Shown one piece after another: positions 44,329 through 53,372 of a stretch of DNA of 64,000 nt. The notes under the pieces were generated by a model. That model was not told the DNA's origin, searched no databases, and saw nothing but the letters and a program-made list of their open reading frames with translations. The translations under genes were made by a program, and so were the position numbers. Each line of letters opens with the position of its first letter. Positions within the stretch are counted from its first letter, which is position 1. Origin of the DNA: Lachnospiraceae bacterium (GTDB lineage: Bacteria > Bacillota > Clostridia > Lachnospirales > Lachnospiraceae). Location of the stretch: NCBI GenBank assembly GCA_028693165.1, contig JAQUVX010000001.1, positions 124,001-188,000 on the forward strand, in the 5' to 3' direction.

Positions 44329-45666
44329 ATGAAACATGCAAATCACAAAAACACAATCACCCTGACAGGTCTCGCCTGCGCTGCTTCACTTCTGCTTCTT
44401 GGCGGCTGTTCCACAGCACCGAAAGAGTCAGGCGAAATTCCGGCTTCCGGCAATGAACAACAGGTCATTCCCCTGACCTTCTGGTACTCTGGCGGAAAAA
44501 CGGCTGCCGGTGTCATGGAGGAAATCATACAGGAATTTAACGCATCACAGAACACCTGGCAGATTACCGGTATCCAGCAGGCCGATTACGACGAAACCTA
44601 TATGAAATTACAGGCAGGAATCGCGGGAGATCACGCCGCCGACCTTGCACTGTTGGACGCAGATAAGTCCTATAACCTGATGCAGAAAAATCTGCTGGCG
44701 GATCTGGAAAGCTATATGGCTTCCGATCCTGATTTTGACCGTTCTGATTTTATTCCGGTCTTTTTTGATCAGTGCCAGACCGACGGCAAGATGTTTGCCA
44801 TGCCGGCTTACGGAACCACACAGGTGCTCTATTACAACCAGAAGCTGATGCAGCAGGCCGGAATACAGCCAGAAACTCTGACCACCTGGCAGGCACTCGC
44901 CGATGCCGCAAAGCAGATTCAGGCCACAGCCGGCGCCGACGTTTACGGATGGGAGCCCATGTGGGGTGCCGACAATCTGATCGATATGGCTCTGAGCAAC
45001 GGCGGAAGCCTGCTGAGCGCAGACGGCACCACCGTGACCATCGATTCCAATGCATGGGTTGACGCGTGGGAGTCTGCACGCCAATGGATTCACGATGATC
45101 ACACCATGCGCATTCATTCCGGCGGACAGGGCTGGGAATACTGGTATTCCACTATGGACGATGTCTTAAATGATCGGGCCGGCGGCTACACCGGCTCCTC
45201 AGGGGATCAGGCCGATCTGGACTTTTCAAAGGTGACCGCCCTGGAACAGCCGGGCTTTGGAACTAATCCAGCCGCTCCCGTCGCCCGCGTGCTTCAGCTA
45301 ATCATGCCGAACAGCGGCAGCAAAGAACGCATGGATGGTGCCTATGCCTTTTTGAAATATTTCTCCGCTCCATCCAATCAGGCAAAATGGTCCATCGCCA
45401 CCGGCTACATCCCGGTTCGCCAGTCGACCCTGGACGATGCCACTTACAAGGCCCACACAGCGAAAAACCCCAATGCTCTGGTTCCTTTCACCCAGGCCAT
45501 GCATGCCTCCCCTCTGGCGATTGATCCGACCGGCGGAAAAATCTACGATGCACTGGATATCGCAGCCGACCAGGTAGAGCTTGAAAATACACCTGCCAGA
45601 CAGGCACTCCAGGAAGCCTGCCAGACCGCACAGACGGCTCTGGATGAGGTTCTTGGAACGAAATAA
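44329..45666 (+). CDS. carbohydrate ABC transporter substrate-binding lipoprotein
   Basis: 445 residues. Signal peptide with lipobox (LLLLGGC), then a type II binding-protein fold of the MalE/UgpB family (LTFWYSGGKTAAGVMEEIIQEFN, LADLESYMASDPDF, AYAFLKYFSAPSNQAKWSIATGYIPVR). Last gene of the importer, an unusual position, since binding proteins usually come first. AAAGGAG precedes the ATG; a terminator follows. Confidence 0.9.
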   Translation: MKHANHKNTITLTGLACAASLLLLGGCSTAPKESGEIPASGNEQQVIPLTFWYSGGKTAAGVMEEIIQEFNASQNTWQITGIQQADYDETYMKLQAGIAGDHAADLALLDADKSYNLMQKNLLADLESYMASDPDFDRSDFIPVFFDQCQTDGKMFAMPAYGTTQVLYYNQKLMQQAGIQPETLTTWQALADAAKQIQATAGADVYGWEPMWGADNLIDMALSNGGSLLSADGTTVTIDSNAWVDAWESARQWIHDDHTMRIHSGGQGWEYWYSTMDDVLNDRAGGYTGSSGDQADLDFSKVTALEQPGFGTNPAAPVARVLQLIMPNSGSKERMDGAYAFLKYFSAPSNQAKWSIATGYIPVRQSTLDDATYKAHTAKNPNALVPFTQAMHASPLAIDPTGGKIYDALDIAADQVELENTPARQALQEACQTAQTALDEVLGTK

Positions 45667-45688
45667 AGCTTTTCCATAATAACAAACA

Positions 45689-45736
45689 AGGCTGCCGCAC
45701 CCGCCAATCGTCCAACTGGTGCAGCAGCCTCTTTCT
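45689..45736 (+). terminator. terminator of the ABC operon
   Basis: AGGCTGC-C-GCACC (45689-45701) pairs with GGTGC-A-GCAGCCT (45718-45730), followed by CTTTCTT. Confidence 0.8.
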
Positions 45737-45764
45737 TAACTTCATAATCTCTGATTCTTCTTTT

Positions 45765-46181
45765 TTATTGATCCTTCATCAACTCAAACTCTGCAAAAAG
45801 TTTCTTCTGGTATGCCGGGTCCATCGCGGCTTTTACGATATCTTCGGTGCGTCCTGCCTCCGCCAGTTTCCGGTTCAGCTCATTTGCAATTTCAACACCT
45901 TCACTACGTCCTCTCGCCTCGGCCTTATCAAACAAATCACACATTCTGATCACGCTCCCTTCTCTGTGTTCTGCTGCAAGCTTCTCCCTCTCCCGGGCAA
46001 AGCGCTCATCCCCGGTAAATATATGAAAGAAATCCGCCACTGCCTCCGGATGATCCAACGCCTTCTCCTGATGATCTTTCTGCTGGTGCATAACATTCGC
46101 ACATGTCTTCTGCTTTTGTTTCCCTGTGATCGTAAGCAGGAATTTTCCGAAAGAATTCACTGAAGTAACCCGTAAGATCAT
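45765..46181 (-). pseudogene. C-terminal fragment of an Rpn/PD-(D/E)XK nuclease-transposase family protein
   Basis: An ORF of 138 codons whose second half (HIFTGDERFAREREKL, VIRMCDLFDKAEARGRSEG) matches the C-terminal tail typical of Rpn-type proteins. The nuclease domain that should precede it is missing: the next gene ends only 72 bases upstream. No ribosome site is seen. Probably a decayed remnant. A full-length relative of the wider family is at 47279. Confidence 0.6.
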
Positions 46182-46253
46182 CCCGCGCTTGTAAGCCGGG
46201 TGTTAGATGAATTAGAAAATCTGCTTTGCATTTATTGCAGCATATGTGATATT

Positions 46254-47057
46254 TTAATGCAAGAGGTTTTTTATCAGGTTTTCCTGTGTAATCTCCTGCA
46301 TCTGCTCTTTCAATAATAACCCGACCTTTCTTCCTGCTTCCTCTCCGACCAGGTTATACCCTTCCTGCAAATAATGGAATTCGTCCTTCATGAGTCCTTT
46401 TGCCGCAAAGGTTTTTAATTGGCGGCTAACCATGACAATCGAGGCTTCCTCGGCAGCCAGTTCTTCCTGTGCTTCCTGTATCGGGACGTAAATCGCAGCA
46501 TCATTCCGGTTGTTTCCAATCTGGATCAGAAAGCAGCGCTCTATTCCGCATTCCCGCAGATAGCTGTGCAGAAATGTTCTTGTATCTTCTTTATAGGTTT
46601 CTTTTGGCGTATGCAGATCTCCATCGGTACAGCCCTGACACCAGATCATCGATCTGTGCCAGATCAGGTAGTCATGCTCCATCAGCCATTGTTCGCACTG
46701 CTTCATCCGTCCCACTGCATCCACATAATAAGCGGCCTCAGGCATCCATTCTGCTATGGCAGAACCACCTTTCGCGCAGGACACTCCCACAATCGGAACT
46801 CCCGTTTCCTGACAACAGGCATTCACAAATGCCGAAACCATCGATCCGGTCTTCATGCCCGCTTCCGTTACACCTGCCGGATTGTTCTCATGCTTTCCAA
46901 ACGGTTCCTGTAAAACATACAATTGATCCGGCGCCGTGATTGCCCGGTATTCATAGCCGGCACCTGCCGTTAATCTTGGAGCCTTATCAGCAGTCCCCCG
47001 TCCGGCCATGTTGCTCTGCCCCATAAACATCACCAGATGAACTTGTTTTTGTTCCAT
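46254..47057 (-). CDS. SGNH-type sialate O-acetylesterase / carbohydrate esterase
   Basis: 267 residues, no signal peptide. Nucleophile motif MGQSNMAGRG with Ser15; the late catalytic block DEFHY supplies the Asp and His. The third block reads WCQGCTDGD, where most relatives have WxQGExD, so Cys replaces the usual Glu. It probably removes acetyl groups from a sugar in the cytoplasm. It is a single gene with GAGGT upstream; a TATAAT box lies at 47140-47135 on the minus strand with a weak -35 (TTGTAG) 17 bases upstream. Confidence 0.82.
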   Translation of the reverse strand: MEQKQVHLVMFMGQSNMAGRGTADKAPRLTAGAGYEYRAITAPDQLYVLQEPFGKHENNPAGVTEAGMKTGSMVSAFVNACCQETGVPIVGVSCAKGGSAIAEWMPEAAYYVDAVGRMKQCEQWLMEHDYLIWHRSMIWCQGCTDGDLHTPKETYKEDTRTFLHSYLRECGIERCFLIQIGNNRNDAAIYVPIQEAQEELAAEEASIVMVSRQLKTFAAKGLMKDEFHYLQEGYNLVGEEAGRKVGLLLKEQMQEITQENLIKNLLH

Positions 47058-47278
47058 TTCTATACCTCGTTTTCCCCGATTGCTGTTTTCTAAACAGAAA
47101 CAGACTCGAAAGCAGTAAGCTGATCTGTAGAATCATTATAATCAACCGTGTAACCATCTACAACCGTAGAATGACGGCGTTTTCTTTACCACTTTCTATC
47201 CTATGGCTGTGTTGTTTTCTAAGTTTCAGGACGTGATAGATTTTCTTAGTTCCTGTAATGCTAAATCGCACTATTTTA

Positions 47279-48163
47279 CTACTTTTGAAGAAGCTTTCGC
47301 AAGCGTTCAGACTCCTGATTCACAGCTTCCATCTCTCGCTCCATCGCCTCTATCCTCCGGTTTGCAGCTTCGTTCTCCGCCTCCAGCTCATCAATCCGTT
47401 TCCGGTACTTATCCATCGGAAGCTCCATCGCTCCGCTCAACAACGGTTTCATCTCTTCCTCACCTCCCAGCTCTTCATAGTGCTTATAAATATGATCATA
47501 GAGCTGTCTTGTCAGCTCCAGCAACTGATTCGCATCATCCTGCGTGATATTACCAACCGTCAGGTTTGCTTTGATACTGTCCATTATATCATGCCGGATC
47601 AGACGCTGCAACTGCTGGAAATTCGCTCTGGTCGGTTCTTTGCGGATCAGCTTGCGGAGCTTCAAAAGCTGGAATGGAATCAAGATCACGAGCTTGCGCT
47701 GATTCAGCTCGGTCACGTCATGATCCAGATAATAAAAGTTTCGTACCTCATAGCGGAATACATCTTTTGTCCAGAAATGCAGCAAAAGGATGCTCTTTTC
47801 CGGACGGTCTGACATCTCATCCAGATAGATTACCATCGGTTCCGGAAAGTTCAGCTCCCAGTCATTTCCACGATTTTCCATGGCATAGTAAAAGGAGTAT
47901 TCAAAAACCCGAATCACGATCGTCTCATCCTGCGTCATCTGTGCTTCCAAATGGTACGTGGATTTTCCACCGATCGTAATAAAAAGATCGGCGAACCGGT
48001 TCGTCAACTCTGCATTGACCGACTCTTTATTTGGATATGTAACTTCAGAATCCAGTGGATAATTTGTGCCGAACAGGCCGTTAATCAAATTGATAATGGC
48101 AAGATTGGATAATGCGAATATCCGTTTGAAGATCTTGTCATAGATTTTGTAGATCTCTTTCAT
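47279..48163 (-). CDS. Rpn-family recombination-promoting nuclease/putative transposase
   Basis: 294 residues from the ATG at 48163; the in-frame ATG at 48214 is excluded because it lies at the edge of the promoter -10. The PD-(D/E)XK-like core is seen as ADLFITIGGKSTYHLEAQM (acidic residue, then E-x-Q). The C-terminal 50 residues (from about MDKYRKRIDELEAE) are a strong coiled coil. These proteins are related to RpnA of E. coli and to IS-like DNA nucleases; this copy has no visible inverted repeats. Its own promoter is at 48216-48245. Confidence 0.8.
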   Translation of the reverse strand: MKEIYKIYDKIFKRIFALSNLAIINLINGLFGTNYPLDSEVTYPNKESVNAELTNRFADLFITIGGKSTYHLEAQMTQDETIVIRVFEYSFYYAMENRGNDWELNFPEPMVIYLDEMSDRPEKSILLLHFWTKDVFRYEVRNFYYLDHDVTELNQRKLVILIPFQLLKLRKLIRKEPTRANFQQLQRLIRHDIMDSIKANLTVGNITQDDANQLLELTRQLYDHIYKHYEELGGEEEMKPLLSGAMELPMDKYRKRIDELEAENEAANRRIEAMEREMEAVNQESERLRKLLQK

Positions 48164-48215
48164 AGATGTGATTTCCCTTCGATTGTAAGACACATCCCGA
48201 AGCTTAGATGTCACT

Positions 48216-48245
48216 ATTATAATGCATAATGGGATACCGAGTCAA
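48216..48245 (-). promoter_or_regulatory. promoter of the Rpn nuclease gene
   Basis: On the minus strand TTGACT (48245-48240), 18 bases, TATAAT (48221-48216). It fixes the start codon at 48163. Confidence 0.75.
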
Positions 48246-48280
48246 GCTGAAAATCCCTTTTTTCCAAAAAAACACAAACC

Positions 48281-48313
48281 GGCCGCCCACCATCTTCCCG
48301 ATAATCAGCGGCC
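48281..48313 (-). terminator. probable terminator of the YegP-like gene
   Basis: GGCCGC (48281-48286) pairs with GCGGCC (48308-48313) across a 21-base loop; on the minus strand GGTTTGTGTTTTTTT follows. Confidence 0.55.
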
Positions 48314-48327
48314 TTCCATCATGAGTT

Positions 48328-48711
48328 CTATTGATTATCCTTTGGCAGCTCGACGATCTCTGCGTCCGGTGCGTTCTTTCTGACGCTCTCGATCCCCTTC
48401 TGGGCACTGCCTTCCTCCACGTATGCCTGACTGGCTAAAATCTCCTGGCCATTCACTGCATTCAGGCGGAAGCGAAATGCTCCTGCTTTGTCCTTGTAAA
48501 TCTCAAATTTCGGATTCTTTTCCTCTAAAAACCCTTCCTTGGTCTGATCCTCTGTCGCTGCAATCGGTGCGTTCTCTTTCACGCTTACAATTCCCTTCTT
48601 ACAGGCTTCCAGCGAAGCATAAACCTGCGATGTTCCAATGATTTCGCCATTCACTGCTTTTAAGTGAAACGTGTGTCCCGTTGCTGTCTGCTTGATCTCA
48701 AATTTCCCCAT
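48328..48711 (-). CDS. YegP-family (DUF1508) protein with two repeats
   Basis: 127 residues from the ATG at 48711 (GGAGG 7 bases upstream; a second ATG lies 6 bases earlier). It consists of two homologous DUF1508 units, each with the pattern FEI/FxFxLxAVNGxxI..SQ.Y.....KGI.SVKxNAP. Family members are small soluble proteins of unknown function, often duplicated like this. It sits alone between the Rpn nuclease and an ABC operon. Confidence 0.85.
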   Translation of the reverse strand: MGKFEIKQTATGHTFHLKAVNGEIIGTSQVYASLEACKKGIVSVKENAPIAATEDQTKEGFLEEKNPKFEIYKDKAGAFRFRLNAVNGQEILASQAYVEEGSAQKGIESVRKNAPDAEIVELPKDNQ

Positions 48712-48833
48712 TTTCATACCTCCAATGAAACATTGCCAACTGTTATCTTGATTTTAACTCTTCCAAGCATAACTTGCAAGAAAATATTGTCGATTTCATA
48801 GAGTTTTTAGAATATATTTGATTTTCAGGCATA

Positions 48834-48867
48834 AAAAGATCCAGAGCCTTTACACCCTGGATCTTTT
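48834..48867. terminator. bidirectional terminator after the UgpB-type gene
   Basis: AAAAGATCCAG (48834-48844) pairs perfectly with CTGGATCTTTT (48857-48867). The terminal T-run is usable on either strand; the minus-strand operon ending at 48893 is the main client. Confidence 0.82.
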
Positions 48868-48892
48868 CCGTCTCCGAAAAAAAGATTTTCAA

Positions 48893-50284
48893 TTACTCAT
48901 TCAAAAGGTTATATTCTTCAATCGCCTTGTTGATCTGTTTTGCCATCGCGTCTGCGGCCGCTTCCGGCTGAGAACCGCTGTTCAGCATATTCTCGATCTC
49001 GGTCTCAACCACTTTTCTTGCCTCCGGGAAGATGCTCAGCAGTGCGCCTGCGGACTCCGGAGTCGAATCATGCAGCTGCTCGATTGCGGTCATGAACTGC
49101 GGATATTTTGCGATGTTCTCTTTGAATACCGGCTCGTCATGTGCTGCTGTGGTGACCGGGAAATATCCGGTCTGTGCGTTCCAGTAAGCCTGACTCTCAG
49201 CCGATACCAGGAACTTTACGAACTCCCAGGTTGCTTTCTGCTTTGCTGTATCCTCGTTGTTCAGTGCCCATAAGGAACCGCCGCCGATGGATACGCCGCC
49301 CTTGTCATCTGCTGAAACCTTCGGGAAGTATGCCGTACCAACCTCAAATTTGCCGTTTACATCATTTAAGATCTGCTTCAGAGAAGCGGTAGAACCTAGG
49401 GTGATTGCAGATTTTCCTGAGCTGAAATCTGCCAGACCTGCATCACCGCCGCGGCCTACGTTCGGAGCAAATCCCTTGTCGTATAAGGATTTCCATGCTG
49501 TCAGAGTCTTTGCGCCGGCACCATTCTGGTCGAAATCGACTGCGGTAGCGACATCGGTACGTCCGTTTCCGTTGTTTGCATAGGCCTGCTGCTGTTTGCA
49601 GGTAAACTGCTCAAAGAACCAGCCATAGATTGCCAGAGACATCACTTCACCGGCTCCGCCCTTATTGATCAGATCCTCACCGATGGCCTCGATCCCCGGA
49701 AGGCTGTCCGGAATCTCAGTAATTCCAGCTTTGTCAAACATGTCCTTATTGTAGTACATCAGCGGAGTGGATGAGTTAAATGGCATGGAATACAAGGTGT
49801 TGTCTACGGTATAGTAAGCTGCGATGTTCGGCTCTACCTGCTTCAAATCCCATCCGTCCGCATCGACCAACTCCTGCATCGGAACGACCCAGCCGGAATC
49901 GATCATAAAGCGGGTGCCAATATCATAGATCTGAACCAGATCCGCTCCCATGTTGCCAATCTGTGCGCTCTTTAACTTGTTGATCGCATCATCATAAGAA
50001 CCCTGATACTGTGCCTCTACGGTGATTCCCTGTGTGTTCTCTGTGTTGAATTTATTGACCAGATAATCAATCGCCTCGCCGTTTACACCACCCATGGAAT
50101 GCCAGAAGGTAATCGTGGTCGGCCCTGCCGCGGTTGTGCCTGCCTCTGCGCTTCCTGCTGCGGTCGTGCCTGCTGTATTCTGTGCCGCGGTCGTACCTGC
50201 TGCACTGCTTCCGCCGGAACATCCTGCCAGGCTTCCTGCAGCCATCGCTGCGGTCAACATAACTGCTGTAATTCTCTTGTTCAT
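48893..50284 (-). CDS. carbohydrate ABC transporter substrate-binding lipoprotein, UgpB type
   Basis: 463 residues. Lipobox (GSLAGC), a Thr/Ala/Gly linker with repeated AGTTA units, then a large type II binding-protein fold with the UgpB-like opening TITFWHSMGGVNGEAIDYLVNKFN. Candidate ligands are glycerol-3-phosphate, glycerophosphodiesters or oligosaccharides. It ends the operon ATPase-permease-permease-binding protein. Confidence 0.88.
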   Translation of the reverse strand: MNKRITAVMLTAAMAAGSLAGCSGGSSAAGTTAAQNTAGTTAAGSAEAGTTAAGPTTITFWHSMGGVNGEAIDYLVNKFNTENTQGITVEAQYQGSYDDAINKLKSAQIGNMGADLVQIYDIGTRFMIDSGWVVPMQELVDADGWDLKQVEPNIAAYYTVDNTLYSMPFNSSTPLMYYNKDMFDKAGITEIPDSLPGIEAIGEDLINKGGAGEVMSLAIYGWFFEQFTCKQQQAYANNGNGRTDVATAVDFDQNGAGAKTLTAWKSLYDKGFAPNVGRGGDAGLADFSSGKSAITLGSTASLKQILNDVNGKFEVGTAYFPKVSADDKGGVSIGGGSLWALNNEDTAKQKATWEFVKFLVSAESQAYWNAQTGYFPVTTAAHDEPVFKENIAKYPQFMTAIEQLHDSTPESAGALLSIFPEARKVVETEIENMLNSGSQPEAAADAMAKQINKAIEEYNLLNE

Positions 50285-50346
50285 TGTTCTCTAATCCTCC
50301 AAGATTATTTTTTAATTGTTCTGAAATCGTACCATTCTTTCTATTA

Positions 50347-51255
50347 TCAGCCTTTCACTGCTCCGGAGAACATACCGCGGATCAGCTGTTTCTGACCTAC
50401 GATAAAGATGGAGATGGAAGGCAGAATGATCATAACAACACCTGCGATCATTAAGGTGATGGACTGCGAGTCCACGCTGTCCAGCATACCGATACCGATC
50501 TGAACCGTTCTCAGTTCATTCGAGCCGGTAACTAAGAGCGGCCACATGTACATGTTCCATGCATTGATGAAGGTATATACCGCCATCGCTCCGATTGCCG
50601 ACTTGGTCAGCGGCAGAAGAATCCGGAAAATGAAGCGGATGTTGGAACAGCCGTCAATCTTTGCCGACTCATACAGAGAGATCGGGAATGACATATAGAA
50701 CTGACGGAACAGGAAGATGCCCATCGCCGAGGTCAGATACGGAACAATCAATACCTGATAGGAATCCAGCCATTTCCAGCCGCTGACGGTCAGATAGTTG
50801 GAGATGATCGTTGCCTCTCCCGGAATCATCATGGTCGCCATAACGATCATGAACAGGATATTCTTGCCTTTAAACTCCAAAAAGGAGAAGGAAAATGCCG
50901 CCAGGGAACAGGATATGATCTGTCCAAAGGTAATGCAGGCTGCCACAACAAAGGAGTTGATTACAAATCTTACCAGCGGAACCTTGACTAACGCCTGATG
51001 GAAATTCTCCAGGGTCGGATGCTGCGGAATCAGATTCATAGCTGTTGTAAACAGCTCGCTGGATGGCATAAATGCAATACTGATCGCATACAAAAGCGGA
51101 AGCAGGATCAGGATTGCCATCACCACGTTCGCCCCAATCAATATCCCCGTCTCAGAACGGCGTTTGATCTTTGCCTTCTGATTCTCAAGCTTCTGCAGCG
51201 CAATCAATTCCTCTCTGCTGATATGCTCCGGACTTTTCGCTATTATATTTTCCAT
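50347..51255 (-). CDS. carbohydrate ABC transporter permease, UgpE type
   Basis: 302 residues with six membrane segments and an EAA motif (ISLYESAKIDGCSNIRFIFRILLPL). Its ATG overlaps the stop of the preceding permease (TAATG). Confidence 0.9.
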   Translation of the reverse strand: MENIIAKSPEHISREELIALQKLENQKAKIKRRSETGILIGANVVMAILILLPLLYAISIAFMPSSELFTTAMNLIPQHPTLENFHQALVKVPLVRFVINSFVVAACITFGQIISCSLAAFSFSFLEFKGKNILFMIVMATMMIPGEATIISNYLTVSGWKWLDSYQVLIVPYLTSAMGIFLFRQFYMSFPISLYESAKIDGCSNIRFIFRILLPLTKSAIGAMAVYTFINAWNMYMWPLLVTGSNELRTVQIGIGMLDSVDSQSITLMIAGVVMIILPSISIFIVGQKQLIRGMFSGAVKG

Positions 51256-52121
51256 TAATACTGCACTCCTTTCTTCTCGACCTTAAACATCACAAGGGTC
51301 AGACACATGATCAGTGCAAACAGGATGACAGACTGCGCTGCTGCGCTGCCGAACCGAAAGTTGAAGAATGCGTCCCGGTAAATGGAATACACGATCAGGT
51401 TGGTTGATTCGCCAGGGCCGCCCTGTGTCAGTACCTTAACCTGACCAAAGGACTGAAATGCCTGGATGATGTTGACCACCAGTGTGTAGAACATGATCGG
51501 GCTGAGTCCCGGAAGGGTCAGCTGGAAGAACTTCTGAACCTCATTGGCCCCGTCCACGGATGCACGCTCATAGATGGATTCATCGATGTTGCTCAAACCT
51601 GCTGAAAAATACAGGAAATTGATTCCGCTGTTCAGCCATGCCGTGAGAACGGCCACACAGACCAGCGCATATTTGGGATCGTTGATCCAGTTGATGTCCA
51701 AATGAAGCAGTTTGTTCACAATTCCGATGGACGGATGCAGCATGATCTTAAAGATCATGGCAGCCGAGCTGGAAGCGATTGCCATCGGCAGAGCATAGGC
51801 GGTACTGAAGAAACGAATGCCCGGGAAGGTCTTGTTGCAGAGCACTGCTGCAATCAGTCCCAGAAGCATACTTCCCGTCACTACGATCAGCACGAAAATT
51901 ACCGTTACCGCGATACTGTTGTAAAATGATTTTGAGGTGAGCAGGTCTATATAGTTGCCCAGACCCACGAACAGCTTCGCCTCTCCCATCTTGTTTGTCT
52001 TGTACATACTCAGGTAGATGGTCTTGAAAAACGGATAGAACAGGAATACTGCAAAGACCAGCATTGCCGGAACGACATACCCGTAAGCACCAAATCTCTT
52101 GATCAATGATTTATCCTTCAT
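51255..52121 (-). CDS. carbohydrate ABC transporter permease, UgpA type
   Basis: 288 residues from the ATG at 52121 (GGAGG 9 bases upstream; an earlier in-frame ATG lies inside the ATPase gene). Six membrane segments; EAA-like SIYERASVDGANEVQKFFQLTLPGL. It starts 4 bases after the ATPase stop. Confidence 0.9.
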   Translation of the reverse strand: MKDKSLIKRFGAYGYVVPAMLVFAVFLFYPFFKTIYLSMYKTNKMGEAKLFVGLGNYIDLLTSKSFYNSIAVTVIFVLIVVTGSMLLGLIAAVLCNKTFPGIRFFSTAYALPMAIASSSAAMIFKIMLHPSIGIVNKLLHLDINWINDPKYALVCVAVLTAWLNSGINFLYFSAGLSNIDESIYERASVDGANEVQKFFQLTLPGLSPIMFYTLVVNIIQAFQSFGQVKVLTQGGPGESTNLIVYSIYRDAFFNFRFGSAAAQSVILFALIMCLTLVMFKVEKKGVQY

Positions 52122-52125
52122 ATAC

Positions 52126-53247
52126 TCACGCCTCCCCATTTCCGTTCTGTGCATAAAAAATATTAACGCCGGTCTCTGCGTCAAACAGCTTCAGCTCTGC
52201 GATATCCGCATACAACTTCACCCGCTCTCCCGCACGGACTTTGCTCTCCGGCGGCAGCTTTGCTGAAATCGGTGTCTTCTCGGATTCTCCGTGAATCAGG
52301 ATCTCCGCGCCCAGCATTTCGCGCACGTCGATCTCCATCTCGATGTCCGTGCCTTCCTCGCCTTCCAGATGGAAATCCTCCGGACGGATTCCGACAGTCA
52401 GTTCTCTGCCCTCATAATCCATATTCAAAAGCCGTTTTGCCAGCAGGCCCTTGACCTGTATGTACTGATTGCCAAATTTCAGCTGAAGCTCATTGCCCAC
52501 GCGATACACAATGGTCTCGATAAAGTTCATGGTCGGAGAACCGATGAAGCCTGCCACGAACTGGTTGACCGGATTGCGGTACAGCTCCGCCGGCTTGTCC
52601 GCCTGCTGGATCTCACCGTCTTTCATCACCACGATTCTGGTTCCCAGGGTCATGGCCTCGACCTGATCATGGGTCACATAGATGATGGTTGCGCCCAGCT
52701 TCTGATGAAGCTTTGCCAGCTCTACACGCATCTGGGAGCGAAGCTTCGCATCCAGGTTGGACAGCGGCTCATCCATGAGAAGGAGGTCTGCCTGACGCAC
52801 AATCACACTGCCGATCGCTACACGCTGTTTCTGTCCGCCTGATAAGGCATTCGGTCTGCGATCCAGAAGATGACTGATCTCCAGGATCTCAGCCGCATGT
52901 TTTACCCGCTTGTCGATCTCATCTTTGTCGATGCCATGTACCTTCAGACCGAAGGCCATATTCTGATACACGGTCATATGCGGATACAGCGCATAGTTTT
53001 GAAATACCATCGATAAGTTGCGCTCCTGCGGCTTTAAGAAATTTACCAGCCGATCCTTGATCCATAACTCGCCGTCTGAAATTTCATCCAATCCCGCGAT
53101 CATGCGCAGGGTCGTGGACTTTCCGCAGCCGGACGGTCCAACCAGAATCAGGAACTCTCCCTCTTCAACTTTTAAATTAAAATTTTTTACTGCCTGAAAT
53201 CCATTGTTGTAGCTCTTACAGATATTTACCAACGAAACACTCGCCAT
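52126..53247 (-). CDS. ugpC: ABC transporter ATP-binding protein, UgpC/MsmK/MalK type
   Basis: 373 residues. Walker A GPSGCGKST (37-45), signature LSGGQKQRVAIG, Walker B LLMDEPLSNLDAKLR, then a C-terminal TOBE/regulatory domain (about 240-373). First gene of the operon. ATPases of this type often serve several importers, and the ABC operon at 42603 lacks one. Confidence 0.92.
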   Translation of the reverse strand: MASVSLVNICKSYNNGFQAVKNFNLKVEEGEFLILVGPSGCGKSTTLRMIAGLDEISDGELWIKDRLVNFLKPQERNLSMVFQNYALYPHMTVYQNMAFGLKVHGIDKDEIDKRVKHAAEILEISHLLDRRPNALSGGQKQRVAIGSVIVRQADLLLMDEPLSNLDAKLRSQMRVELAKLHQKLGATIIYVTHDQVEAMTLGTRIVVMKDGEIQQADKPAELYRNPVNQFVAGFIGSPTMNFIETIVYRVGNELQLKFGNQYIQVKGLLAKRLLNMDYEGRELTVGIRPEDFHLEGEEGTDIEMEIDVREMLGAEILIHGESEKTPISAKLPPESKVRAGERVKLYADIAELKLFDAETGVNIFYAQNGNGEA

Positions 53248-53372
53248 ATTTCTGTTCCTTTCCTATGTTTTCCTCTGTCGCTCCGGTTATTTTATGAGAC
53301 ATATGTAAAGTCCAAAAGTAGCGTTTTGTAAAAAAACGGTTAAAAAAGCAGAATAACAGCCTTGTTCCAGCT

